This document shows, one piece after another, positions 7,401-15,381 of a stretch of 16,461 nt of DNA. The DNA lies in the NCBI GenBank assembly GCA_045538535.1, contig JAZSRN010000099.1:1-16461 (forward strand). Direction: 5' to 3'. The notes under the pieces were generated by a model. It was not told the DNA's origin and searched no databases. It worked only from the letters and a program-made list of their open reading frames with translations. This stretch comes from RUG14219 sp045538535 (lineage in GTDB: Bacteria; Cyanobacteriota; Vampirovibrionia; Gastranaerophilales; Gastranaerophilaceae). A program made the position numbers and the translations under genes. Within the stretch, counting starts at the first letter, position 1; every line of letters begins with the position of its first letter.

Positions 7401-7880
7401 ATGTTTTTAAAACCTGATTACAATCTTAAACGAATTTTCGACATTAACCTTGATGAATTAAAGGCCAAAGGTATTAATGCTATGTTGTTCGATTTAGATA
7501 GCACTCTTATGGCATCAAAATCAGCAACTTATTCAAAAGAAATTTTAGATTGGCTTGAAATTGTAAAAAAAGACTTTTTTGTGGGGGTCGTTTCAAACAA
7601 TAACAATCAGAATTATATAGACAAAGTAACTGCAATATCTGACTTCCCGCTACTATTTAAAGCTGCAAAACCAAAACCCGATTTTGCTCAAAAATTTATG
7701 AGAGACCACAACTTAGAACCAAAAAATACCGTTTTGGTCGGAGACAGACCTCTTACAGACGTTTGGTGCGGCAAAAGGCTTGGTTGCATGACAATTTTAG
7801 TAGATTCAATTACCGCAGAAACCGAAAACCTTCCGACTCGTTTTGTTAGAAAACTGGAACGAATCTGCGTTAAGAAATAG
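7401..7880 (+). CDS. YqeG family HAD-IIIA phosphatase
   Basis: A 159-residue HAD-superfamily phosphatase of the YqeG type. All four HAD motifs are visible: DLDST (31-35) with nucleophile Asp31 and acid/base Asp33, Ser65 in VVSNN, Lys90 in AAKPKP, and GDRPLTDV (114-121) with the metal-binding acidic residues. YqeG relatives include phosphatidylglycerophosphate phosphatases in plants and cyanobacteria, so a phospholipid role is possible, but the substrate cannot be read from sequence. AGAGGG lies 4 nt before the ATG. It shares a transcript with the U32 gene (13-nt gap), and a new promoter follows its stop. Confidence 0.85.
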   Translation: MFLKPDYNLKRIFDINLDELKAKGINAMLFDLDSTLMASKSATYSKEILDWLEIVKKDFFVGVVSNNNNQNYIDKVTAISDFPLLFKAAKPKPDFAQKFMRDHNLEPKNTVLVGDRPLTDVWCGKRLGCMTILVDSITAETENLPTRFVRKLERICVKK

Positions 7881-7889
7881 TAACATTCA

Positions 7890-7917
7890 TTGACATACCC
7901 TCTTTATAGCCTAAAAT
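7890..7917 (+). promoter_or_regulatory. Promoter of the glycosyltransferase operon
   Basis: A perfect -35 TTGACA (7890-7895) and TAAAAT (7912-7917) are separated by 16 nt, ten bases after the YqeG stop. Predicted start is near 7924, upstream of the AGAGG ribosome binding site at 7936-7940. Confidence 0.55.
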
Positions 7918-7948
7918 AATTATAGCAATTGATTTAGAGGTGTATTTT

Positions 7949-8986
7949 TTGGGAAAGAAAGTTTTACTTATCAGATTATCGTCACTTGGGGATTGTATAT
8001 TTAATATCCCATTAGCAAATGTGCTTAAACGCAATGGTTATGAAGTAACTTGGCTTGTATCAGAAAAGGGTTATGATGTCATAAAAAACAATTCTTGCAT
8101 TGATAAAGTAATTCTTGCGCCAATGGTTCGCTGGAAAAAACGAGGCCCAAGCATTGAAAGCTTTAAAGAATACATTAATATAATCAAACAACTTCGCAAA
8201 GAAAAATTCGATATAGCAATTGATACACAAATGCTTATTAAAAGCGCATATTTTATGATATTCTCAGGTGCTAAACGTCGAATTGCATCAAAAGGCGGAC
8301 GTGAATTTTCATATCTGGCCGGAAACGAATGGATAGAACCAATTAATAAAGAAAAAAATTCACACGCAATAATAAATTATTTAAAATATGCGGATTATTT
8401 AGGACTTGACACTTCAAAAATTGAAGTCGACTTGCCGCCATCAGAATCCGAAGCGATAGCGAAAATAAAAGATTTACTTTCCGGCCTAGACAAATCAAAA
8501 CCTACTGTTGTAATAGCGCCTGCAACAACTTGGACTCCAAAACATTGGGACAAGGACAACTGGAAAGAATTGATCAACAAGATTGAAGACAAATACAACC
8601 TTATTTTTACCGGAACACAAAACGATTTGGATTTGATATCTTATATCGGTGGGGATAAACACCTAAACTTAGCCGGTAAAACTAACTTAAAAGAACTTTT
8701 TGAGCTTTTTAGGAATACAGATTTATTATTATCACTGGATTCAGGAAGTACGCACCTTGCTTGGGCAACTCAAGTTCCGAAGATAATAACAATATTCTGT
8801 TGTACACCAACTGTATTTTACGCTCCTCTTGGAGACAAGAACAAATATCGTGCACTTACAGGGAAGTTAGACTGCCAACCTTGTCACAAAAGAAAATGCC
8901 CACTTGACGGAGAAAACAAAAATGCTTGTACAAAACTTCCGACTGTAGACATTGTACTAAAAACTATTGAAGAAATAATGGGATAA
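7949..8986 (+). CDS. Glycosyltransferase family 9 (heptosyltransferase-like)
   Basis: A 345-residue GT-B enzyme of the GT9 ADP-heptose:LPS heptosyltransferase family. It opens with GKKVLLIRLSSLGDCIFNIP, the typical N-terminal strand and loop. The C-terminal half has VVIAPATTWTPKHWD, LAGKTNLKELFELF and LLLSLDSGSTHLAWATQVP, the donor-binding region, and ends with the cysteine cluster CQPCHKRKCP seen in many members. It probably adds heptose to the lipopolysaccharide core in the cytoplasm, fitting the heptose kinase in this window. I chose the TTG at 7949 because AGAGG ends 8 nt before it and it gives the family's usual N terminus; a GTG at 7940 is inside the ribosome binding site. Sugar and acceptor are inferred. 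Confidence 0.85.
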   Translation: MGKKVLLIRLSSLGDCIFNIPLANVLKRNGYEVTWLVSEKGYDVIKNNSCIDKVILAPMVRWKKRGPSIESFKEYINIIKQLRKEKFDIAIDTQMLIKSAYFMIFSGAKRRIASKGGREFSYLAGNEWIEPINKEKNSHAIINYLKYADYLGLDTSKIEVDLPPSESEAIAKIKDLLSGLDKSKPTVVIAPATTWTPKHWDKDNWKELINKIEDKYNLIFTGTQNDLDLISYIGGDKHLNLAGKTNLKELFELFRNTDLLLSLDSGSTHLAWATQVPKIITIFCCTPTVFYAPLGDKNKYRALTGKLDCQPCHKRKCPLDGENKNACTKLPTVDIVLKTIEEIMG

Positions 8987-8989
8987 ATT

Positions 8990-10093
8990 ATGGGAATTTT
9001 AAACTCTAAAATCAAAAATGATACTGAAATATTTTACTTATTCGGCAACTTGCCAATATATCAAAAACCGGTCAAAAAACCAGTCTTTGACGAAGATACA
9101 ATTTTTGTATGGGAACCTTGTACGCACAACCACGCAGAAGTTGTCCCGGGATATGTAAAATATTTACTTGATTTAGGGCATAAAGTTTCGGTTTTAGTTT
9201 CTCAAGTACCAGACAATGAAGGTTTATTTTCAAGATTTCAACACGAAAACCTTACGGTGAATAAACTAACCAAAAAGGAAACCGCAAAATATTTCAAACA
9301 TTACGGATTAGGTAACGCAAAAGGGTTAATGATTACAACCGGCGCCATTGAACGCGACGGAGAATTTAAATTTAGCGAAAACGCAAAAAACGGACAAAAA
9401 ATACTCAAAGTTGAACATTCAATGACCGTTTTTGACAATATTCCAAAAGATGAAAAAATAATTACACTAAGAGAAATGCAATATCAAGGTGCAACCTCAA
9501 TAGGCATTAACCCGCACTACTTTGGCGATGTAAAAATTACCGACAAAAACGACATGACAAATTTTATTGTTATCGGAGCACTACGAAAAAAACGCAGAAA
9601 TGCAAGCTTACTTGTTGATGCTGTAGAAAAACTCCACGACAAAGGTATTACAAACTTCAAAATAACGGTAATCGGCAAAGGTTCTCTGTCGAATGTCCCA
9701 AGAAAAATCCGAAAATATTTTGATATCAAAGGCAGATTATGTTTCGGCGAAATGTATAAAGAAATGGAAAACGCAGACTTTTTCTTGCCTCTTTTAGATG
9801 TTGAAAACCCTCAACACGAAGACATGATTACGACAAAAACCAGCGGCAGTTTTCAGTTAATTTACGGATTTTTAACTCCTACAATTATGGCAGAAAAATT
9901 CGCGCCGGTAAACGGTTACACCGATGAAAACAGCATTTTGCACAAAACAAATTCAGATTTAGCTGATGCAATGGAAAAAGGAATTGTTATGAGCAAATCA
10001 GAATATAAAACAATGCAAAATAAATTGTCTGAATATACAAATGAGTTATACAATCGCTCACTTGAAAACATGAGGAGATTAATCAATGAATAA
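8990..10093 (+). CDS. GT-B-like glycosyltransferase
   Basis: A 367-residue protein that looks like a GT-B glycosyltransferase. The N domain has EPCTHNHAEVVPGYVKYLLDLGHKVSVLVS (about 42-71, cited by position), a Rossmann strand with an acceptor loop. A second Rossmann domain begins near residue 190 with FIVIGALRKKRRNASLLVDA and has KITVIGKGSLSNVP, as in GT4-type enzymes. The usual E-x7-E motif of GT4 is not clear, so the family assignment is loose. It starts 3 nt after the GT9 stop and overlaps the next gene by 8 nt, so it is translated as part of the same operon. It probably adds a sugar to a lipopolysaccharide or other surface glycan. It contains no signal peptide or membrane helix. Confidence 0.6.
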   Translation: MGILNSKIKNDTEIFYLFGNLPIYQKPVKKPVFDEDTIFVWEPCTHNHAEVVPGYVKYLLDLGHKVSVLVSQVPDNEGLFSRFQHENLTVNKLTKKETAKYFKHYGLGNAKGLMITTGAIERDGEFKFSENAKNGQKILKVEHSMTVFDNIPKDEKIITLREMQYQGATSIGINPHYFGDVKITDKNDMTNFIVIGALRKKRRNASLLVDAVEKLHDKGITNFKITVIGKGSLSNVPRKIRKYFDIKGRLCFGEMYKEMENADFFLPLLDVENPQHEDMITTKTSGSFQLIYGFLTPTIMAEKFAPVNGYTDENSILHKTNSDLADAMEKGIVMSKSEYKTMQNKLSEYTNELYNRSLENMRRLINE

Positions 10094-10979
10094 AATTCCT
10101 GTAATATTCACCTTCGATAAAAGAATAATTTTAGGAGCAACCGTAGCTATAAAAAGTATGTTAGATAGTGCACACCAAGACACTAACTATCACGTATACA
10201 TTTTCTATCCGGACTTAAGCCAATCCGATATAAATGAACTTACAAAGATGATTACCGCAAATGGCAAACACGACGTAACTTTTGTTTACATCGACCCAAA
10301 ACGCTTTGAAGGTGCACCTAAAAATAAAGGAAGCTGGACCGAAATTGTTTACTATAGACTTTTGGCACCGGAAATAATCACCGATTATGATAAAGCAATT
10401 TATGTCGATGTCGATGTTCTATTCAAAGGCGATTTGGCCGAAGTTTATAACACTGACATTTCAGATTACGAAATTGCAGCAGTTCCGGTCGAAGTGAACG
10501 GGCCAAATATGATTTGCCACAATTACTTCCCCGAAAACACAAAGGATGTAATTTACATTTCGAGTTTTATAATATTCAATTTAAAAAGAATGAGAGAAGA
10601 AAATACAGTAGAAAAATTCTTCAATACTATCAGAACAGTTAACAAACGCCTCAAATTCTTTGATTTAGATACTTTAAATATCACTTGTAATAAAATTTTA
10701 CCGTTAGAATTCAAATACGGAGTATTTCAAAGTGTAATGTATAATGAAGATGTTACAAAAGCAGACGAATATGCCTTTTTGAAAGGTATATACACAATCG
10801 AACAATTAGAAAAGGCAAAAAAAGATTGTATATTCGTCCATTACGCAAGAGATATGGGCAAACCTTGGCGCAGAAAAAATCCGCCAAAAGATTTTACAGA
10901 TTGCGTAAATTCTATCCCGAAAAAACTCCGCAGATACACATTTAGAGATATTAGAAAAAAACTATTCAGCAAGGATTAA
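10086..10979 (+). CDS. Glycosyltransferase family 8
   Basis: A 297-residue GT8 retaining glycosyltransferase, the family of LPS galactosyl- and glucosyltransferases (WaaI/WaaJ-like) that use UDP-sugars and a metal ion. It starts IPVIFTFDKRIILGATVAIKS, typical of the family. The metal-binding DxD is D108-V-D110 in AIYVDVDVLF, and the C-terminal HYARDMGKPW supplies the His-...-Lys-Pro-Trp that contacts the donor diphosphate. The basic tail (RRYTFRDIRKKLF) may bind the membrane face. A GAGGAG ribosome binding site lies 9 nt before the ATG and inside the previous gene, which it overlaps by 8 nt. Sugar specificity is not readable. Confidence 0.85.
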   Translation: MNKIPVIFTFDKRIILGATVAIKSMLDSAHQDTNYHVYIFYPDLSQSDINELTKMITANGKHDVTFVYIDPKRFEGAPKNKGSWTEIVYYRLLAPEIITDYDKAIYVDVDVLFKGDLAEVYNTDISDYEIAAVPVEVNGPNMICHNYFPENTKDVIYISSFIIFNLKRMREENTVEKFFNTIRTVNKRLKFFDLDTLNITCNKILPLEFKYGVFQSVMYNEDVTKADEYAFLKGIYTIEQLEKAKKDCIFVHYARDMGKPWRRKNPPKDFTDCVNSIPKKLRRYTFRDIRKKLFSKD

Positions 10980-10981
10980 TA

Positions 10982-11776
10982 ATGCAAAAAGTCACAATTG
11001 TTACTTTAACGTATAATCAATTAGAAAAAGCCACAAAACCGTTTATTGATTCATTGTACAAATATACGGACAAAGATAAATTTAACTTGATTATTGTTGA
11101 TAACGCATCCACAGACGGCACAATAGAATATCTTAAAGAAATCGCCTCGTTACACAACAATATTGAAGTTATTTTCAATAACGAAAACTTGGGTTATTCA
11201 AAAGGTAACAATATAGGAATTGAAAGAGCCCTAAAACGCACCGGCGAACTTATCGGACTATTGAATAATGATATCCTCTTCACTCCAAATTGGTTGGAGG
11301 ATTTAGAGCAAACATTTATTTGTAACGAAAATGTCGGAATGGTTTCGCCAAGAATTAACGACAAATGCAAACTTAGCGTGGATAATTACCTTGACGGTTA
11401 TAAAAAATTCTTATCAAAATTCAAAAATGATATTCGCGAAGTTGTTACACCATTTTTTTGTTGTGTGTTTGTAAAACGCGAAGTTTTTGAAAAAATCGGA
11501 TTATTTGACGAAAATTATACACCTGCATATTGGGAAGATAACGATTTATCTTTCAGATGTATGTATGCCGGTTTTAGATGTTTGTATAACAATAGGGTTT
11601 TTGTGTACCATAATCATAGCTCATCGTGCAAAAATCTTTCCGCACGCAACGAAATTTTCGAACGAAACCGCCAATATTTTTATAAAAAACACCCTCTTGG
11701 CAAATATGTATTTGAACATAAACGTTCGAATTTGGTTAAAGACATAAAAAGATACTTAAAAGAAAGTAAAGCATAA
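10982..11776 (+). CDS. Glycosyltransferase family 2
   Basis: A 264-residue GT-A enzyme of family 2, inverting, resembling rhamnosyltransferase-type members. It has VTIVTLTYNQLE, the nucleotide-binding IIVDNASTDGT (37-47), NENLGYSKGNNIG, the metal-binding LLNNDI (93-98) and the catalytic-base region PAYWEDNDLSFR (181-192), all in family order. AAGGA precedes the ATG, which is 2 nt after the GT8 stop. It is the last of four consecutive glycosyltransferases, consistent with stepwise assembly of one surface glycan. Confidence 0.85.
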   Translation: MQKVTIVTLTYNQLEKATKPFIDSLYKYTDKDKFNLIIVDNASTDGTIEYLKEIASLHNNIEVIFNNENLGYSKGNNIGIERALKRTGELIGLLNNDILFTPNWLEDLEQTFICNENVGMVSPRINDKCKLSVDNYLDGYKKFLSKFKNDIREVVTPFFCCVFVKREVFEKIGLFDENYTPAYWEDNDLSFRCMYAGFRCLYNNRVFVYHNHSSSCKNLSARNEIFERNRQYFYKKHPLGKYVFEHKRSNLVKDIKRYLKESKA

Positions 11777-11790
11777 GAAAGAAGGGAAAA

Positions 11791-12843
11791 ATGTATTATC
11801 AAGGTTTAATAAACACATTTAGAGAATATTTACCGGTATCAGAAAGCACCCCGGTAATAACACTCAACGAAGGGAACACTCCACTTATCAAAGCAGACAA
11901 TTTAGCAAGAAAAATAGGCTTAGATGCCGAAATTTATCTAAAATTCGAAGGTTGTAACCCTACCGGCAGCTTTAAAGACCGCGGAATGACAATGGCCGTT
12001 TCAAAAGCTAAAGAAGCCGGCTCGGAAGCAATTATTTGCGCATCAACCGGCAACACTTCTGCCGCTGCGGCAGCATACGGCGCAAAAGCCGGCATGAAAA
12101 CATTTGTTCTAATTCCCGATGGATATGTCGCATTAGGCAAACTTTCACAAGCAATGATGTATGGAGCAAAAATCGTTGCTATTCAAGGAAATTTTGACCA
12201 AGCACTTGAAGCTGTACGCGAAATTTCCGAAAAATATCCTATAACTTTAGTAAACTCAGTTAATCCATATAGAATTGAAGGTCAAAAAACCGGCGCTTTT
12301 GAAATTTGTAACGCACTTGGACAAGCTCCGGATTATCACTTCATCCCGGTTGGAAACGCCGGAAACATTACCGCTTATTGGAAAGGTTACAAAGAATTTT
12401 ACAACTGCGGAAAAATCAAAACTTTGCCTAAAATGATGGGCTTTGAGGCTGAAGGAGCAGCTGCAATTGTAAAAGGTGAAAGGATTTACAAACCGGAAAC
12501 TCTTGCAACCGCAATTAGAATAGGCAACCCTGCAAGTTGGAAACAAGCCGAAGCCGCTCGTGATGAAAGTAACGGAATGATTAACTTTGTAACTGATGAA
12601 GAAATAGTTAAAGCTTACCAACTAACATCTGCATACGAAGGAATTTTAGCAGAACCGGCCAGCAACGCATCCGTAGCCGGCTTAATAAAAGTAAAAGACC
12701 AAATCAAGCCGGGTTCAAAAGTAGTTTGCATCTTGACCGGAAACGGACTAAAAGATCCGGATAATGCAATAAAATACGCAGATTCTAACGTTAACAAAAC
12801 ATCGGCAGACCTCAACGATATTCTCCGAGCTATGGGAGTTTAA
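11791..12843 (+). CDS. thrC: Threonine synthase
   Basis: A 350-residue PLP-dependent fold-type II enzyme that converts O-phosphohomoserine to threonine and phosphate. The Schiff-base lysine is K62 in NPTGSFKDRGM. ASTGNTSAAAAAYG grips the substrate, IPVGNAGNITAYWKG is the PLP-phosphate loop, and LTGNGLKDP at the C terminus matches threonine synthase rather than threonine dehydratase. Its length fits the shorter bacterial type. AAGGG lies 5 nt before the ATG, 14 nt after the GT2 stop, so it probably shares the glycosyltransferase transcript, although its function is unrelated. A terminator follows its stop. Confidence 0.95.
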   Translation: MYYQGLINTFREYLPVSESTPVITLNEGNTPLIKADNLARKIGLDAEIYLKFEGCNPTGSFKDRGMTMAVSKAKEAGSEAIICASTGNTSAAAAAYGAKAGMKTFVLIPDGYVALGKLSQAMMYGAKIVAIQGNFDQALEAVREISEKYPITLVNSVNPYRIEGQKTGAFEICNALGQAPDYHFIPVGNAGNITAYWKGYKEFYNCGKIKTLPKMMGFEAEGAAAIVKGERIYKPETLATAIRIGNPASWKQAEAARDESNGMINFVTDEEIVKAYQLTSAYEGILAEPASNASVAGLIKVKDQIKPGSKVVCILTGNGLKDPDNAIKYADSNVNKTSADLNDILRAMGV

Positions 12844-12860
12844 TAACATAATAACAATAT

Positions 12861-12891
12861 AAAAAATAGGGTCATAATGACCCTATTTTTT
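12861..12891 (+). terminator. Terminator after thrC
   Basis: An 8-bp perfect stem (TAGGGTCA 12867-12874, TGACCCTA 12878-12885) with a 3-nt loop is followed by six T residues and preceded by six A residues, so it could act in both directions. It ends the glycosyltransferase-thrC transcript. Confidence 0.8.
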
Positions 12892-12894
12892 GTT

Positions 12895-12921
12895 AAAAAA
12901 AAATGCTCTTTCGAGCATTTT
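12895..12921 (-). terminator. Terminator after ftsZ
   Basis: On the - strand a 9-bp perfect stem (AAAATGCTC and GAGCATTTT, + positions 12913-12921 and 12900-12908) closes a GAAA tetraloop and runs into an uninterrupted T tract, on the complement of the A run 12895-12903. It ends the ftsZ transcript. Confidence 0.8.
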
Positions 12922-12954
12922 GAAAATTAATAAACATAGTAACACAATGAAAGT

Positions 12955-14160
12955 CTATTTTTTCAAGAAATCCGGAATTTCAATATTGGTGAAATTCGAC
13001 GGCATACTTGGCATTGCCGGTTTTGCAGTTTGCACTGGTTGAGCCGGTCTGATTTCAGTTGTAGGCCCAAAAGTACCAGCAAAGAAATCAACTGCACTTA
13101 ATTGTTTTGAATCAGTAACAGTCGGACCATTTGATTGGTTTTTCATCTCAAAACCAGTTGCAATAACGGTAACTTGAATTTCACCTTGAATGTTTTCATT
13201 AACTGCTGTACCAACAATAACGGTTGCATCATCCAATACAGCATCGTGAATAACATTACAAGCATCAGTGATTTCATGAAGAGTCATGTCAGGGCCACCG
13301 GTAATGTTAACAACCAATCCGGAAGCACCATGAATAGATGTTTCAAGAAGTTGAGAGTTAATAGCCAACTTAGCAGCTTTAACCGCTCTGCCTTCACCTT
13401 GACCTCTACCGATACCCATTAATGCAGAGCCAGAAGAAGCCATAACATTCTTAACGTCAGCAAAGTCAACGTTGATAAGGCCAGGAATTGTGATGATATC
13501 AGAAATACCTTGAACACCTCTCAACAATACTTCGTCTACAATAATGAACGATTCAGTCAAAGAAACATCACGTTCAACAACTTGAAGTAATTTATCGTTA
13601 GGAACAACGATAACAGCATCCACCGCTTCTTTAAGTTTTTCCAAACCTTGAACCGCTTGATTTTGTCTTTTACGACCTTCCCAAGAGAAAGGTTTTGTTA
13701 CAACTGCGATTGTCAAAATACCCAATTCTTTTGCGATTTTTGCAACAACAGGAGCCGCACCGGTACCGGTACCACCGCCTAAACCTGCGGTAATGAATAC
13801 CATATCCGCGCCATCAAGAGCTTCAGTAATTTCTTGTTGAGCTTCTTCTGCAGCCTTTTCACCTACTGAAGGATCTCCACCAGCACCAAGACCTGCTGTA
13901 GATTTTGAACCCAATTGAATTCTATTTTTTGTTTGACCATATTCCAAAACTTGCAAGTCTGTGTTCATCAACCAGAACTCAACACCAGACAAACCTGATT
14001 TAATCATTCTGTTTACGGCATTACCACCGCCGCCACCAACACCAACAACTTTGATGTTTGTAGGATTTACAGGAGCTCTGTAAGTTGCATCCATACTAGG
14101 AGCATTCATACTTGCAGTTTCATCTTTTTTCGCAAAGATATCAGATACGAAATTTTCCAC
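12955..14160 (-). CDS. ftsZ: Cell division protein FtsZ
   Basis: The tubulin-like GTPase (401 aa) that polymerises into the Z ring at mid-cell. It has IKVVGVGGGGGNAVNRM (36-52), the tubulin signature GGGTGTG (128-134), the T7 loop NVDFADV (230-236) that completes the GTPase site, and a short linker ending in the conserved C-terminal peptide NIEIPDFLKK (392-401), which binds FtsA or other membrane anchors. Residues 1-34 are an unconserved, polar N-terminal extension. It starts at GTG 14160 with AGAGGT 7 nt upstream. The gene stands alone here, without ftsA, ftsQ or mur genes beside it, unlike the classic division cluster. A promoter is seen at 14248-14276, giving a leader of about 80 nt. Confidence 0.98.
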   Translation of the reverse strand: MENFVSDIFAKKDETASMNAPSMDATYRAPVNPTNIKVVGVGGGGGNAVNRMIKSGLSGVEFWLMNTDLQVLEYGQTKNRIQLGSKSTAGLGAGGDPSVGEKAAEEAQQEITEALDGADMVFITAGLGGGTGTGAAPVVAKIAKELGILTIAVVTKPFSWEGRKRQNQAVQGLEKLKEAVDAVIVVPNDKLLQVVERDVSLTESFIIVDEVLLRGVQGISDIITIPGLINVDFADVKNVMASSGSALMGIGRGQGEGRAVKAAKLAINSQLLETSIHGASGLVVNITGGPDMTLHEITDACNVIHDAVLDDATVIVGTAVNENIQGEIQVTVIATGFEMKNQSNGPTVTDSKQLSAVDFFAGTFGPTTEIRPAQPVQTAKPAMPSMPSNFTNIEIPDFLKK

Positions 14161-14247
14161 TATTTTTACCTCTTTATATTTGTATATATACTTGTTTTTA
14201 ATTTACTCGTCCACCAGTCTGATAGACACCCTAATTAACATAATAAC

Positions 14248-14276
14248 ATACTATTTTAAATAGAAAAAAAGTACAA
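14248..14276 (-). promoter_or_regulatory. Promoter of ftsZ
   Basis: On the - strand TTGTAC (14276-14271) and TAGTAT (14253-14248) are 17 nt apart. The predicted ~80-nt leader contains a small GTCT/AGAC stem-loop just after the start. The rest of the nadK-ftsZ gap holds only a weak 5-bp hairpin (14309-14323) followed by TTTAATATTT, which could end nadK. Confidence 0.45.
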
Positions 14277-14343
14277 GAAATAATTTACAAATATGAACAA
14301 ATATTAAAGCAGAAATTTTCCGCATTGCTCCGTTTAAGAAAAA

Positions 14344-15153
14344 TTAAATTTCTTTCGAACAAATCGGCGAAACACTCCAGTGCAACTTGTTACGCAAAAC
14401 TGAATAAAACTCTACATCTTTCAATAGCGCTAATTTAGCAACATAATCAGATTTTTTGATTTCAATTTCATCTTCAAACTCATAAAACGCTTGCCCATCA
14501 GTTGAAACAACATATTTTTCACCCTTATTCGAAGTACAAATAGTTATTTTTTCACTATCCGGAATAACGATTGGCCTTGCAGTCAAAGTATGAGGACAAA
14601 TCGGCACAATTACAAAGGCATCTAATGACGGAACCAAAACCGGCCCACCTGCAGAGAGTCCATAAGCCGTAGAGCCCGTAGGGGTACTAATAATAACCCC
14701 ATCCGCCAAATAGTCACAAACAAATTTATCATTAATTTTGAGCGCAAAAGTTGACGTTCTGCCTCTAACCTCACCTTTTACCACAAAATCGTTTAGGGCG
14801 AGAAATTCACCGCTTTGCAACATTATTCTGTCTTGAACGGTAAAATTACCTTTTAGAATTTCGCTTACAGCTTTTTCGACATCTTCTTTTGAAGATTGAG
14901 ACAAAAACCCTAAACGCCCCAAATTAATTCCAAAAACCGGAGTAGAAAACTTTGCAAAAAACCTTGCAACCTTCAATATAGTACCATCACCACCGATTAC
15001 AAAAACAAAATCAAACCCCGATTTTAAATTGTCAATATCAAGAATTTCACAACAAACATTATTGATATCCAAAATCCGTTTTAATTCATTCTTGACGGAA
15101 TTGGAATTTTCGATTTTCGTATTGAAACAGATAGCAAACTTTTTGTCTTTCAT
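14344..15153 (-). CDS. nadK: NAD kinase
   Basis: ATP-dependent NAD kinase (269 aa), which makes NADP in the cytoplasm. It has the GGDGT motif (54-58), INLGRLGFL (76-84), the LND motif (120-122) and the long nucleotide-binding motif around STPTGSTAYGLSAGGP (156-171), in family order and at normal length. I chose ATG 15153 because upstream in-frame codons to 15207 include the promoter itself and give a non-family N terminus. No Shine-Dalgarno precedes this ATG. It is upstream of ftsZ on the same strand but separated by 183 nt and a separate promoter. Confidence 0.95.
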   Translation of the reverse strand: MKDKKFAICFNTKIENSNSVKNELKRILDINNVCCEILDIDNLKSGFDFVFVIGGDGTILKVARFFAKFSTPVFGINLGRLGFLSQSSKEDVEKAVSEILKGNFTVQDRIMLQSGEFLALNDFVVKGEVRGRTSTFALKINDKFVCDYLADGVIISTPTGSTAYGLSAGGPVLVPSLDAFVIVPICPHTLTARPIVIPDSEKITICTSNKGEKYVVSTDGQAFYEFEDEIEIKKSDYVAKLALLKDVEFYSVLRNKLHWSVSPICSKEI

Positions 15154-15160
15154 AGGAATT

Positions 15161-15189
15161 AAAATACCATAATCCAAATTTTTTGGCAA
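15161..15189 (-). promoter_or_regulatory. Extended -10 promoter abutting the nadK start
   Basis: On the - strand TTGCCA (15189-15184), a 17-nt spacer and TATTTT (15166-15161) with an extended TGG just before the -10 box. The -10 box ends 7 nt before ATG 15153, the same geometry as the U32 gene, so a leaderless or near-leaderless mRNA is predicted. Confidence 0.5.
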
Positions 15190-15210
15190 ATGTCTTGTTT
15201 CTGTCAAGCG

Positions 15211-15244
15211 TTCCTCCCCAGACGGGAAGGGAAGGGTGTGGTGC
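15211..15244. repeat. CCTCCCC hairpin repeat, copy A
   Basis: TTCCTCCCC then a short loop, GGGAAGG and a G/T-rich tail ending GTGTGGTGC. The two arms form a 7-bp stem with one mismatch. The same layout recurs at 15345-15377, so this looks like a dispersed intergenic palindromic repeat. Confidence 0.55.
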
Positions 15245-15258
15245 GTTTTAAATTAATC

Positions 15259-15336
15259 TGTCATTCTGAACTCGTTTCAGAATCCCTTTACACCAACATC
15301 GGTGAATACAAATCGCGCAACAAGTGTGCAATGACA
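15259..15336. repeat. 78-bp element with TGTCATT/AATGACA ends
   Basis: Perfect 7-bp terminal inverted repeats (TGTCATT 15259-15265, AATGACA 15330-15336) enclose an internal hairpin ATTCTGA (15263-15269) / TCAGAAT (15277-15283). No coding frame is evident. It resembles short dispersed palindromic intergenic repeats. Copy number must be checked in the genome. Confidence 0.45.
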
Positions 15337-15344
15337 AAGGCTTA

Positions 15345-15377
15345 TTCCTCCCCTAATGGGGAGGCTAGGTGGGGTGC
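15345..15377. repeat. CCTCCCC hairpin repeat, copy B
   Basis: A perfect 7-bp stem CCTCCCC (15347-15353) / GGGGAGG (15358-15364) with a TAAT loop, then a tail ending GGTGGGGTGC similar to copy A. The two copies flank the 78-bp element. Confidence 0.55.
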
Positions 15378-15381
15378 AAAC

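Noticed and set aside
12256..12621. 121-residue - strand frame inside thrC
   Set aside because: It is antisense to a conserved gene and has no recognisable domain.
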